This document shows positions 1-9,563 of a stretch of DNA of 64,000 nucleotides, piece after piece. Each line of letters starts with the position of its first letter. Positions within the stretch are counted from its first letter, which is position 1. Source of the DNA: Fagopyrum homotropicum (lineage: Eukaryota > Streptophyta > Magnoliopsida > Caryophyllales > Polygonaceae); the NCBI GenBank assembly GCA_033239125.1, contig BSWB01000001.1, positions 165,005,481 through 165,069,480 of the forward strand. Direction: 5' to 3'. The position numbers were made by a program, and so were the translations under genes. The notes under the pieces were generated by a model. That model was not told the origin of the DNA. It ran no database searches and saw only the letters and a list, made by a program, of their open reading frames with translations.

Positions 1-2115
1 GGTGTCCTCTATAGTTAACATTGAAGACATGTGCTGAAGGTACAACTCCTTGAGTGATGGAAGTTGACTCAATAGAGGAAGCTCGACACATCTTCGACAT
101 GATTCAACTTTGAGGATCATAAGTGAATCCAAAGCTGTCAGTCCACTTGGAAAGTGAGATAGTTCATTACAATCTTTAATCTCAAGGTGTCTCAAGCTTA
201 ACAATTTCTCTATGTTCGCGGGTAACTCTTTAAGATGCTCACATCCTTGAAGAATTAGAGTTTGCAAGTGGTGAAGGCTATAGACTGAACTCGGAAGCCT
301 TTCCATTTCGTTCTTCGAAAGATCAAGAAACCTCAGATGAATCAATTCACCTATACAAGTCGGGATATCCTTAATGCCCAAGTCGGATAAGTCCATAACC
401 CGGATTGCCTTGAAACTTGATAGTAACTTTTTCAAAGAGTCTTTCTTCACAAAAGATTTGTGAAGACAAAGAAATGTTCTTAGACTCTTTGAGTGAGAGA
501 AAGAACAAAAATGTCCCACTAAGGATTCCAATTCACAGTTTAATGACACATGAAGAAGAGTCTTATCCCATGTGTTATGAGCAATTTGATGAACTACAAT
601 GCTCTCTGATTTAGCAACTTCTTTAGCTAAATCAAGAACTATATTGTTCATCTTCCAAGTGTATCTTTTTACACCTTTGATCTTACTCATCTTCATATCT
701 TGGAAGAAGCATCTCTCTACCAAGCAAAAGAAGTACTCCGCGGCTCTATCCTCCAAGCTTTGGCTAACATCACTAGGCTCGACAAACCCTTGAGCTATCC
801 ATAAACGAACTAACTCGTCTTTCTCAAATTCATAGCCCTTAGGAAAAAGAGAACAATATGCAAAGCAACGCTTTACATGATACGGAAGCTCGTTATAACT
901 CATCTTTAGCACTTGTATGATTTTATCATACTCACCAGGAACAACTTTGGAGAGCTCATGATTCACAAGAGGAAACCATTTCTTCTTCTCTTTATATCTC
1001 AACAAGTTTGCTATAGTGACTATAGCAAGCGGAACATTTGCACACTTCTTCACAATATCTCGCCCTAGTTTCTCTAGATCCGGCCCATATTGTTCTCCTT
1101 CTTCCACAAACGCTATCTTCTTAAACAATAACCATGCACTGTGATCTGATAAACCTCGGAGATGATAGTAAGGCTCGGTTGCATTCATACTTTGAGCTAC
1201 ATTCACCGAGCGCGTCGTGACTAAAACCAAGCTTCCTTCCTTCCCATTATCTAATAAGATTTTCAACTTATGCCAACTTTGTGGATCCTCATCCCATACA
1301 TCATCTAAAACTAACAAAAATCTTTTCCCCTTAATCTTCTGTCTCAAACAAGACTGCAGCTGATCAAGAACAAGGCTTTTAGGCTCAATGTCTGTGGTAG
1401 ATTTTACTATCTCTACCAAAACATCATTTAAATGTGTGAAATAGTTTGCAAATGCCCACACACATGTATCAAATCTTTGTTGAACTCTCTGATCATTATA
1501 AACAATCTGAGCAAGAGTTGTCTTCCCTAATCCTCCAATCCCGATAACCACTACGACACGAACACCTCTTTGCTCAGAACTTTTCAACAACAACATCTTC
1601 ACTAAATCATTCCTTTCTCGCTCTCGCCCTTCCACCTCATAACTAGGTACATAAGAGTGAGTTCGCTCACGCCCGGCTCTCTCAAGTCGATCATGATCAA
1701 CTTGATTCGGTAGAAAGTTGAACTGACTAATATCTTTAGCAATATCATCTAAACTCTCCCTTATATCCTTCACTTTGTGAGCAGTTTTAACAAAGAAAGC
1801 AAGATTATGTACCTCTTTCACAACCTTACTTTTGTTATTGGCCTTCTCATGTAAGATTTTGTGGGAGATCATGTCGAACAAATCATCAGCTTCGTACAAC
1901 ACGATCTTGAGCCGTGCAAGCCATCCTTGAACAGCGAAATCTCTGGATTTTCTGATCTCAGCATCTTGTAGGACATTTCTTATGGTGGTGATGGTGTTTT
2001 CAAGCTTTCGGAATTGTTCCTTGTGATTCCATAGCAGTTGGAACTCATCAAGGGCAAGAGATTGGAGTTGGGTTAGGACAGTTCCAGCAAGACCAAGCAA
2101 GGTTACTTCCGCCAT
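1..2115 (-). CDS. CC-NBS-LRR (CNL) disease-resistance protein, RGA-like, 3' part cut by window edge
   Basis: Intracellular immune receptor of the plant NLR class, expected to sense pathogen effectors and switch through its nucleotide-binding domain. The frame is open for 705 codons from the ATG at 2115 to the left edge; I checked it codon by codon for stops. Visible in order: an N-terminal coiled-coil (Rx) region with an EADDLFD motif near residues 75-81; a P-loop GIGGLGKTT at 192-200 (Lys198); kinase-2 LVLDDVWDED around Asp271-Asp272; NVPLAI in place of GLPLAL; then leucine-rich repeats from about residue 540 that run off the window. At the MHD position the protein reads MNN (489-491), which is unusual. 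The start matches the N terminus of the paralogue at 3850-7476. It is intronless as far as seen. The C-terminal LRRs cannot be judged. Confidence 0.93.
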   Translation of the reverse strand, partial: MAEVTLLGLAGTVLTQLQSLALDEFQLLWNHKEQFRKLENTITTIRNVLQDAEIRKSRDFAVQGWLARLKIVLYEADDLFDMISHKILHEKANNKSKVVKEVHNLAFFVKTAHKVKDIRESLDDIAKDISQFNFLPNQVDHDRLERAGRERTHSYVPSYEVEGRERERNDLVKMLLLKSSEQRGVRVVVVIGIGGLGKTTLAQIVYNDQRVQQRFDTCVWAFANYFTHLNDVLVEIVKSTTDIEPKSLVLDQLQSCLRQKIKGKRFLLVLDDVWDEDPQSWHKLKILLDNGKEGSLVLVTTRSVNVAQSMNATEPYYHLRGLSDHSAWLLFKKIAFVEEGEQYGPDLEKLGRDIVKKCANVPLAIVTIANLLRYKEKKKWFPLVNHELSKVVPGEYDKIIQVLKMSYNELPYHVKRCFAYCSLFPKGYEFEKDELVRLWIAQGFVEPSDVSQSLEDRAAEYFFCLVERCFFQDMKMSKIKGVKRYTWKMNNIVLDLAKEVAKSESIVVHQIAHNTWDKTLLHVSLNCELESLVGHFCSFSHSKSLRTFLCLHKSFVKKDSLKKLLSSFKAIRVMDLSDLGIKDIPTCIGELIHLRFLDLSKNEMERLPSSVYSLHHLQTLILQGCEHLKELPANIEKLLSLRHLEIKDCNELSHFPSGLTALDSLMILKVESCRRCVELPLLSQLPSLKELYLQHMSSMLTIEDT

Positions 2116-2709
2116 TTTCTTTGTTGGAAGATTGCAGTAGTGAATGAATTTGCTCAACCACAAATTTTCTAGCAAGATGACACTTTTATATTAAATATGG
2201 ACCCAAATGAATATATGGCCCATGTTTAGTGTGGCTGATATATGATGACTTTCGATGCATTAATCCCTCTTTTAATTTGCTTGTCTTTGATAGTTAGACT
2301 TTTCAACCTTTCTTCAAAGTTATAGGAAAAAATTAGAGATGTGTTACTATTTCCTACCCATTGTGTTGCACATATGATATAAGCCCATTCGAGATTCATA
2401 AATGAACTTATTTCTAAATAGAGTATCATCTACATTGACCACCTATATGGAATTCTTAGAATCAAATTTTAGCTAACATTTGTCCCAAAGAAGGATCATT
2501 ATAGATGTATCACAAGTAACTTCTTTTAAGCATAAAGATATATGTCATCTATCTGTTTTGATCCCTGTTTCAAAGTATACATTAGTAAGAAAATCAGTTT
2601 CTCATGCCATCATCATGTAGATAGAAGGATAATGCAAGGTTAACTAGATCAAAATCACTAAATTGATCCAAGACAGGCAAGTATTACCCTCATGAAAAAG
2701 CTCTTTAAG
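2116..2709. other. Upstream region of the first CNL gene
   Basis: About 600 bases 5' of the minus-strand CNL start. It should hold that gene's leader and core promoter, but I see no unambiguous TATA box or further gene. A 67-codon minus reading frame at 2226-2429 has no recognisable content. Confidence 0.4.
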
Positions 2710-2735
2710 CACACGGTCAACATGTTGACCGTGTG
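2710..2735. promoter_or_regulatory. 26-bp perfect palindrome containing two opposed W-box cores
   Basis: The 26 bases are exactly self-complementary with no spacer. Each half contains TTGACC, the W-box core bound by WRKY factors, one on each strand. The site lies about 600 bp upstream of the CNL start on minus and about 230 bp upstream of the MIR399 hairpin on plus, so it could serve either gene. The palindrome is seen directly; the regulatory role is inferred. Confidence 0.5.
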
Positions 2736-2743
2736 AAATAATG

Positions 2744-2751
2744 GTATATCC
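2744..2751 (+). promoter_or_regulatory. P1BS-like motif (PHR1 binding site) upstream of MIR399
   Basis: GTATATCC fits the P1BS consensus GNATATNC bound by PHR1-type phosphate-starvation factors. It sits 87 bp upstream of the TATA box and about 190 bp upstream of the miR399 stem. MIR399 genes are established PHR1 targets, which makes an otherwise short motif credible. Confidence 0.5.
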
Positions 2752-2830
2752 ATGGTATACTCCCTTAGAGCATATGTTCACTACCCTTCTTTCATCGCCT
2801 CTCAACTTGTGGATTCGGTTCAAATACGAG

Positions 2831-2838
2831 TATATAAA
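2831..2838 (+). promoter_or_regulatory. TATA box for the MIR399 transcript
   Basis: TATATAAA about 106 bp upstream of the hairpin base. This predicts a transcription start near 2860-2870 and a leader of about 70 bases before the stem, usual for a plant primary miRNA. Confidence 0.5.
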
Positions 2839-2936
2839 CTCATCTATGCAAGTGGTTTTCGATCAAGTCGGGCATGAGGAAGTCTATAATGTTGAGTGTA
2901 GATTATAGCATTTGATAGTCGCCATGGGTAGGCATG

Positions 2937-3011
2937 CTACTTGTAGGGCATCTCTCCTTGGCATGATTTGAGTGTTTGATACACGCCAAGGGAGAGTTGC
3001 CCTGTGACTAG
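2937..3011 (+). ncRNA. MIR399: MIR399 microRNA precursor hairpin
   Basis: The 3' arm at 2984-3004 is a 21-nt sequence that I compare, from memory of the family, with canonical miR399. It differs at position 1 (C for U) and position 7 (G for A). The 5' arm at 2946-2965/6, beginning GGGCATCTCTCC, is the expected star strand. Pairing the arms leaves one single-base bulge in the mature GGG run, one U-U mismatch and an A-C mismatch at mature position 1. The duplex ends give 2-nt 3' overhangs and the loop is about 18 nt. miR399 represses PHO2 (UBC24) and is induced by phosphate starvation; it moves in phloem. The locus lies in the spacer between two CNL genes, on the opposite strand, with TATA and P1BS motifs upstream. 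No other miR399 copy was noticed in the window. Confidence 0.82.
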
Positions 3012-3019
3012 TTTTTCTA

Positions 3020-3849
3020 GTTATGTTATATATTTTCATGATAGATGCTCCTTTTTTATGTATCTGTACATTGCAGGTATGAAAAATTTTTATTATGTGA
3101 AAATATACAAGTGAAAGTGAAGAAGTAAATCTCTTGTAATAAGGCAAAAGACTGTTTTAGCACTGGCATGGCTTGCAAGGTTGGAACGCAAATATCTAAA
3201 TTATTCAAAAACCGAGAAATCAGTAAATGAAAGTTTTTTTGTTCATGTTTTTCCTAAGTTAGTTAGGTTTAGATGGAATGAGAAAGTAAAGATCTAGAGT
3301 GATCCAAATACGTAAAATCAGAAAAGACGGAGAAATGTTGACGCGGTTCGGAATCACCCTAATCCGCGGAGTCTCAGGAGGGGAGACTCACCCCAATCCA
3401 CTATGTCGAACAAATCGAACGGTGTTTTGTTACAAGTCGAAGAACATAGAACATGTATGTGCTGAAGTTGATGGAGTTGAAGGGTGCACTTTGTGTTGGA
3501 TTTGTTGATGCAGGCTTCAGATAATGTGTTTCAGCTGCTGAAGTTGGATAGGTTATCAATCTGAAAGAGGAGTTATAAATATATCATGTAAGTGGAAGAG
3601 ATATTTTTACCTGATTATAAAATGTGAGTGTCCACGCACTCTTCTCTTTTGGCTTCATCTTCAACCTTGAACGACTTCCTAGGACTCTTGAATCACTTTC
3701 TCAAGATGAGCTCTCATCCAAGGTGTTTGTTCTCGTATGTTGGATATCCTGCTACAAACTAATAAATTTGAAAGAGGAATTGTTGATATATCATGTATGT
3801 AGAAGATGGAGAGATTTTTCACCTCATCCATGTACGTACGAACTGTTTA
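3020..3849. other. Spacer between MIR399 and the second CNL gene; transposon-like debris
   Basis: No gene is supported. Around 3330-3440 the phrase GTTGACGCGGTTCGG followed by a GC-richer tract resembles the start of the repeat at 38340-38400, so both may come from one mobile-element class. Two diverged direct copies of a unit containing 'atatatcatgta' followed by 'agagat.tttt.acct' occur at about 3552-3620 and 3762-3830. Confidence 0.35.
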
Positions 3850-6800
3850 CTAGTAAAGGTATACATTTGGAATGTGTCGAATGAGAGCCCAGTCTTCCCC
3901 TATTCTTCTTTTGCAACGCTTCTTTAACTCTTCTGAGGCATTCCATATATAGAGAAGTTTGAGGACCGGAAGATTCTGAATTTCAAACGGTAAAGCTTCC
4001 ATGTCTGTTATATTTAATATATACAACTCTTTCAAGGAGGAAAGGAACTTCCATGGTATGTCAGGTAGCCGTTCCCCGGAGCCACCTATAATTTTCAATT
4101 TTGAGAGATTGCTGCTGGTGGGTTGTATTTGTGAATCATAATCAACCTCAATCACTTTCTCCACATCTTTAATTTCCAGAAACCTGAGATGTTTAAGACT
4201 CAGCAGGGCTCTCCACGGCATATGCAACTCTTTACATTTACCGAGACTCAATTCTTGTAAGGAGGTAAGGCTTTCGACTCCCTTTAGAAGATACTTCTTG
4301 TTCCTTGTTATCTCTTCAATTTCTAGTCTCAAATCCTCAAGTTTATGTAGCATTCCCCACGGCGCCATCATTTCCTCCTCCTCTTCTTTAACCGAGACTA
4401 AGCAGGGCTCCTCATTCCAATTAAATATGTAGAGCCTTTTTAGAGAGGTGGTACATCTTAACCTATTAAAAAACCACATGTTTGCGTGTGGGATTTCCAC
4501 AACCTCAAGTCTGGACAACACCTTGGTCTTCTCATTATTATCACCTACATCAACAAATTTCATCTTTGAACATCCTTCGATCTTCAATTCTTGGAGGGAA
4601 GTCAAATATGCAAGTCCCCTACAAGACAGGCTTTCAAGCTCACTGCATGACTCGATGATTAGTCTTTGGAGAGCAGAAAGATGTCTTATTTGGGATTCTT
4701 CAATCCTGCGTAGACCTTCAATGTCAGATATTTCAAGTTTCTTCAACGCACTGCTTCCACTCCCAATGCCTTGCCACAAGACATACTCTCCCACCATTCC
4801 CAACTTCAAATCTTCAACGTATGCAAACCAAGGCAGACATGTCTTCAGTTTGGGGCAATCCTCTATACGAACCTTGACAAGACGAGGGAAGGTAGGTAAC
4901 ACAGTGGGTTCTTCCAACCACCAGCTCTTCATATTTGGCATGTCACACATTATAAGAGTTTCCAGTGATGGGAAGAACAATTCAGGATCATATGGCCCAC
5001 TACCCTCCACACTTAACATGGATGACATATATTCGATCTGCAACTCCTTGAGGGATTGAAGGCGACTCAATGGTGGCAGTTCAACACATACATGACAACT
5101 GATGAGTGTGAGGGCCACGAGATTACCGAGGCGCATAACCCAAGCTGAAATTTTATTTCCTCCAAAACCATATATCCTCAGATGCTCAAGTCTATCAGGC
5201 GGTTCAAGGGCATCCATCAACCTATCAAGTTCACTCAAATCTTCTACTTGAGTTGACCACCGTTGTTGTCTGAAATCAATATGTAATGCATCAAGCCTTT
5301 CATTTCTTGCGAAACGTGATTTCTGCACATCCATGGTAACATTTTTCCATCCATCTTCAAAGACCACAATTTCCGAATACCCACTCAAGTTTTCAAGACA
5401 CTCCAAGTATTTCAGTCCACCTGTAGAATACTTAATGATTTGCTTATCTAGGGTCACAAGTGATGTCAAAGCTGGAATTTCACATAGACTAATACACCCT
5501 ACAAGCACAAGGTGTCTCAAGCTTAACAACTTTCCTAGGTCCTTTGGCAATTTTTCAAGAGACCGACACCCTTGAAGAATAAGTGATTGTAAATGGTGAA
5601 GGCTACAAATTGAATTTGGAAGCGTCTTCATGGAATTAAATGAAAGATCAAGATACCTCAAATGAATCAGGTTTTCTATAGAAGCTGGTATTTCCTCAAT
5701 TTTCATCCAAAATAAACACAAAACTCGTATTCCTCTAAAGCATGAAATCAACTTGTTCAAATTGATCTTATGCATTGCTCTAGAACTGAGGAGGAGGGTC
5801 CTTAGATTCTTGGATTGAGGAAATGAACAAACATTTTTCACATATGATTCCCCATCCCATTCAACGATAGACATGTGACGAATAGTCCTGCTGCATAATT
5901 TCTGAGCCGGTTTATCAATTAAAACAATCTCTAACTTAGCTACTTCCATAGCCAAATCATGCACTAGATCATGCATTCGCCAACTTCTTTTTATTACATC
6001 ATGCTCTGTGATCATTTCCATATCTTGAAAAAAACATCTCTCCACCAAGTACATGAAGTATCCCTCAGCAATATCCTCTAACCTTTGATTTCCAGCACAA
6101 CACTCAACAAATCCTTGAGCTATCCATAATCGAACCAACTTTTGTTTCTCAAATCTATGATCCTTAGGAAAGAGAGAACAATATGCAAAGCAACTCTTCA
6201 CATGATACGGAAACTCGTTATAACTAATCTTCAATATTTGCATGATCTTACTATAATCTTCAGGAACAACTTTAGAAAGCTCGTCATCTAAGAGGGAAAC
6301 CCACTTCTTCTTTTCTTGATATCTCAATAAGCTTCCTACAATGACTATAGCTAGTGGAACATTTGCACATTTTTTCACAATCTGTCGACCTAAATCCTCT
6401 ATGTCTTGATCATATTGTTCTTCCTCTCCCGAAAATGCCATTTTCTTAAACAATAACCAAGCACTCTCATCTGACATACCTTGTAGATGATAGTAAGGCT
6501 CAATTGCATTCAAACATTGGGCAACTACTATCGAACGAGTTGTGGCTAGGACCATACTCCCAGCCTTCCCAAAATTCAACAGGACTTTCAACTTGCACCA
6601 GTTTTGTGGATCCTCATCCCACACATCATCTAAAACAAGCAAAAACTTTCTCCCTTCAATCATTTTCCGGAACTCAGACTGCAAGGTATCTAGATCAAGC
6701 TCTTCATCAACGTTTCCCTTAGTGGCGGATCTAATGAGTTCTACCAAGGCTTGCTTTAAAGGTGAAAAGTAGTTCATGCAAGACCAGATACAAAGATCAA

Positions 6801-7476
6801 AGCCTTGTTGAACTCTATCATCATTACGAACAAGCTGAGCAATGGTCGTTTTTCCTAATCCCCCAATACCAATAACTACAACAACAGAAAAGGCATCACC
6901 CTTATGTTCTTGCAAATGCTCTGGTAACAACATCTTCACAATATCCTTCCTCTCTTGCTCTCGGCCTATGACTTCATTGGCTGAAACATAAGAGTGGGTT
7001 GGTTCTCTACTTACTCTATAGGGTAATAGATGTTGTTCAGTTTGGACGGGTAGAAAGTTAAACCCCTTAATATCACTAGCAATGGCATCTAGACGCTCTC
7101 TTATTGCCTTCACTTTATGAGCAGTTTTGACAAAGAAGGCAAAATTGCGAGGTTTCGAAAGGACACGACGTACCTCCTTCTCTATCTTGATACCTGTCCT
7201 TGCCTTTTCATGCAATTCTTTGGCCGAAATCAAGTCGAACAAATCATCGGCTTCATACAACACGAGCCTAAGCCGTGTAAGCCATCCTCGAACACGAGCG
7301 TCGCTAGCTTGCCTTCGATCAGCATCAAGCAAGACATCTCTTATGGTGATAATGGTGCCTTCAAGCTTCTCTAATTGCTTCTTCTGACCCCATAGCAACC
7401 GGAATTCATCGAGTGCTGGAGATCCCAGTAGGTGTAGGATCGACTTAGCAATGCCAAACAGGGTTGCTTCTGACAT
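3850..7476 (-). CDS. Complete CC-NBS-LRR (CNL) disease-resistance protein, RGA-like
   Basis: Intracellular NLR immune receptor, about 1208 residues, intronless. The reading frame extends upstream to an ATG at 7530. I prefer the ATG at 7476 because it gives an N terminus (MSEATLFGIAKS) aligned with the neighbour's MAEVTLLGLAGT. Order of parts from that start: Rx-type coiled coil (1-150) with EADDLFD; P-loop GIGGLGKTT at 203-211; kinase-2 LLVLDDVWDED at 279-289; NVPLAI (GLPL position) at 372-377; RNBS-D-like CFAYCSLFP; an intact MHD at 501-503 (RMHDLVHDLA); then roughly 650 residues of leucine-rich repeats ending NVYLY and a TAG at 3850-3852. It lies in tandem with, and the same way round as, the CNL at the left edge. 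Every signature residue I looked for is present, so it is likely functional. Confidence 0.95.
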   Translation of the reverse strand: MSEATLFGIAKSILHLLGSPALDEFRLLWGQKKQLEKLEGTIITIRDVLLDADRRQASDARVRGWLTRLRLVLYEADDLFDLISAKELHEKARTGIKIEKEVRRVLSKPRNFAFFVKTAHKVKAIRERLDAIASDIKGFNFLPVQTEQHLLPYRVSREPTHSYVSANEVIGREQERKDIVKMLLPEHLQEHKGDAFSVVVVIGIGGLGKTTIAQLVRNDDRVQQGFDLCIWSCMNYFSPLKQALVELIRSATKGNVDEELDLDTLQSEFRKMIEGRKFLLVLDDVWDEDPQNWCKLKVLLNFGKAGSMVLATTRSIVVAQCLNAIEPYYHLQGMSDESAWLLFKKMAFSGEEEQYDQDIEDLGRQIVKKCANVPLAIVIVGSLLRYQEKKKWVSLLDDELSKVVPEDYSKIMQILKISYNEFPYHVKSCFAYCSLFPKDHRFEKQKLVRLWIAQGFVECCAGNQRLEDIAEGYFMYLVERCFFQDMEMITEHDVIKRSWRMHDLVHDLAMEVAKLEIVLIDKPAQKLCSRTIRHMSIVEWDGESYVKNVCSFPQSKNLRTLLLSSRAMHKINLNKLISCFRGIRVLCLFWMKIEEIPASIENLIHLRYLDLSFNSMKTLPNSICSLHHLQSLILQGCRSLEKLPKDLGKLLSLRHLVLVGCISLCEIPALTSLVTLDKQIIKYSTGGLKYLECLENLSGYSEIVVFEDGWKNVTMDVQKSRFARNERLDALHIDFRQQRWSTQVEDLSELDRLMDALEPPDRLEHLRIYGFGGNKISAWVMRLGNLVALTLISCHVCVELPPLSRLQSLKELQIEYMSSMLSVEGSGPYDPELFFPSLETLIMCDMPNMKSWWLEEPTVLPTFPRLVKVRIEDCPKLKTCLPWFAYVEDLKLGMVGEYVLWQGIGSGSSALKKLEISDIEGLRRIEESQIRHLSALQRLIIESCSELESLSCRGLAYLTSLQELKIEGCSKMKFVDVGDNNEKTKVLSRLEVVEIPHANMWFFNRLRCTTSLKRLYIFNWNEEPCLVSVKEEEEEMMAPWGMLHKLEDLRLEIEEITRNKKYLLKGVESLTSLQELSLGKCKELHMPWRALLSLKHLRFLEIKDVEKVIEVDYDSQIQPTSSNLSKLKIIGGSGERLPDIPWKFLSSLKELYILNITDMEALPFEIQNLPVLKLLYIWNASEELKKRCKRRIGEDWALIRHIPNVYLY

Positions 7477-7530
7477 TTTTCTCTCAGTTGTTTTCTGTGA
7501 GATTTGGTATTCAATTGAAAATTTTCTCAA

Positions 7531-8129
7531 TCACCAATATTGCACCAGTATAAAAAATGGATAGAATTTTCTCAATCACCCATAATGGACGCTGGGTCGA
7601 TTTGACAGGACACGGTTAGGGACCAGAAACCGCATCACTGTATGACTTTTGGTGCCTTTTAGTTTGTTCTCTTTGACAAGTCTCTGTAAAGAGATGTTTG
7701 TAACTTTGTATGATGTAAATATTCAATCTATTGTGTTGACTCTAGACAAAGCTTATTAGGATCGGATCTTAAACCGGATTCGTTGATCCATAAGTTATTA
7801 TAAAACTAATAATTGATATAGTAAGATTTTTGTGTTATTTAAATGAACAAAAAAATAAAAATTATATGGTTAGGCTTCAGTGAACTTGAGGTTGACTTAA
7901 TGTAGACCATTGATCAAAATTAAAGGCTAACCTTTTGGCTATTTGTTGCAATTGTCTTGTTTCACTGCACCGCGATTAAGTACCATATCTGCTTACACGA
8001 GATTTTGAAAGGCAAATTAGACAAGAGTGATTGGAAAAGAATGCTATAAGAGAAAAGTGACAAAAGCTTAGAGGATTGTACCAGGAAATGGCTGAGGATG
8101 TCGCTTCAGCAGTTTGTCGGAGCTGTAGT
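7531..8129. other. Intergenic, upstream of the complete CNL gene
   Basis: About 600 bases with no coding signal. A weak TATA-like 'tataaaaaatgg' at about 7551 could belong to the CNL gene. Nothing else recognisable. Confidence 0.35.
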
Positions 8130-8830
8130 GAATTATAGAGAAGAAACGTAGCTCAACCAATAAGGCAACGAAACGACACCATACACATCCAAATCTTGAG
8201 TTTTTTAAGGTTAGATGTTGAAGTCCTTCTAGTAGAGCTTTCCAACTCAGTTACTAGAGGTAAGTCCGGAGATTGAAGAAAGGGAAACAACTTCCATGGT
8301 ATGCCATGTAGCCATTCTGCTGAGCTATCCAACTCATATCTGAATCAACATTTAATGTTCAGGATCTGAAGACGGTGGGACTAAGGAGGACTCACCATGA
8401 AAACTGAAGCTCTTTACATCAGGAGATTGTCAAATGCTGTAAAGTTCTCTTAGTAAATTTCTCAATAAATCTAAGCTCCATAACACCAAGTTCTTCACAG
8501 CCGAATGTGTAATCTTCAGAGACTAGAAAGATGTCTATCTCAGCTTCTGTCAAGCTGCTTAGACCTCCAATTGCTGAATTTTTTAATCTCTTCAGCATGT
8601 TGTTTCCATGAGATGCAACAGTGTGCCAAAGTATCTTCTCTTGAAGCCCAACGAGCAACAAATCCTCAACTCGCGAAAACAAAGGCATGCATGTTGTCAT
8701 GTCTTTATCATATTTTATGGTACTGATGGTGTACTCAAGCTGTGTTTTGCGACCCCATAGCAATCGGAATTCATCGAGTCAAATGTTGCAAGACTGATTT
8801 AGCTATGCCAAACATAGCTACCTTTGCCAT
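8130..8830 (-). pseudogene. Collapsed CNL gene: N terminus joined to LRR remnants
   Basis: The minus-strand ATG at 8828-8830 opens MAKVAMFGIAKSVLQHL, clearly the start of a third member of this CNL family, then shifts frame to a stop. The missing bases correspond to GSPA of the intact paralogue, and the expected LDEFRLLWG continues in another frame. After about 20 more residues the homology jumps straight to an LRR segment (CMPLFSRVEDLLLVGLQEK against CLPWFAYVEDLKLGMVGEY in the intact gene), so the whole NB-ARC region is gone. Farther on, 8280-8330 still resembles the penultimate LRR of the intact gene. A frameshift and a deletion of several hundred codons rule out a receptor product. Confidence 0.85.
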
Positions 8831-9043
8831 GGTAGAGTTGTTTCTTAAGGTTACAGTAGCCCAAGTAAAATTGCATATCAGCGTTATATGATGTAAAACT
8901 TACAGTTTATAATTAGAAGAGGAAAAAAAATTAAATCATTTCATCTTCCACACTGCCTAGCTGAGCATTGACATTGCAGCTGAACCTTCACTATATGATT
9001 GCTGCAAATATATATTCAACGCAGCTAAATTAGAATATTGGTT

Positions 9044-9260
9044 AGTCAAACATATTATTGAATTATACCATAAAAGACATATTCTTGAACTTAATCGAGA
9101 GGTACATGCAGCTTGTTCAGAGTAATATGCTATGCCCTCAGTCAAACATATTATTGAATTATACCATAAAAGACATATTCTTGAATTTATTCGAGAGGTG
9201 CATGCACATTCACAAGACGCTCAAAGTTAGCTTGTTCAGAGAAATATGCTATGCCCCCAA
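9044..9260. repeat. Tandem duplication, 96-bp unit
   Basis: A unit beginning agtcaaacatattattgaat occurs at 9044 and again at 9140. The second copy carries an insertion of about 24 bases before the shared end 'atatgctatgccc'. The short reading frame across it simply repeats itself and is not a gene. Confidence 0.75.
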
Positions 9261-9563
9261 CTTCGAATCTCACGCAATCAATTGTTAGGCATCAAATGTG
9301 TTTTCATCATAATTTAAAATCACTATTGCAAGATCAAAGGAGGTGATTCATATACATCAACAATATCCCTCTTGCGTACACGAAAACCAAACGTAATCAT
9401 TTAGCTTACAATCTCCTGGATTGCTGGGGAATGATCTGAATTAGGTAAAAGATTTACATTCCATAAACCAAATGCATTAAACAATTAAGTACAATATTTG
9501 ATTAAACAAAACACACAAAACTAGTAGCGCCAGACTAGCAGTAGTAGAAGTAATATAAGATTA

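Noticed and set aside
4448..5059. 203-codon plus-strand open frame
   Set aside because: It lies wholly antisense to the LRR region of the intact CNL gene, which has strong homology in its own frame.
3850..7530. Upstream ATG at 7530 for the complete CNL
   Set aside because: It adds 18 residues absent from the paralogue's start; the ATG at 7476 aligns with the family N terminus.
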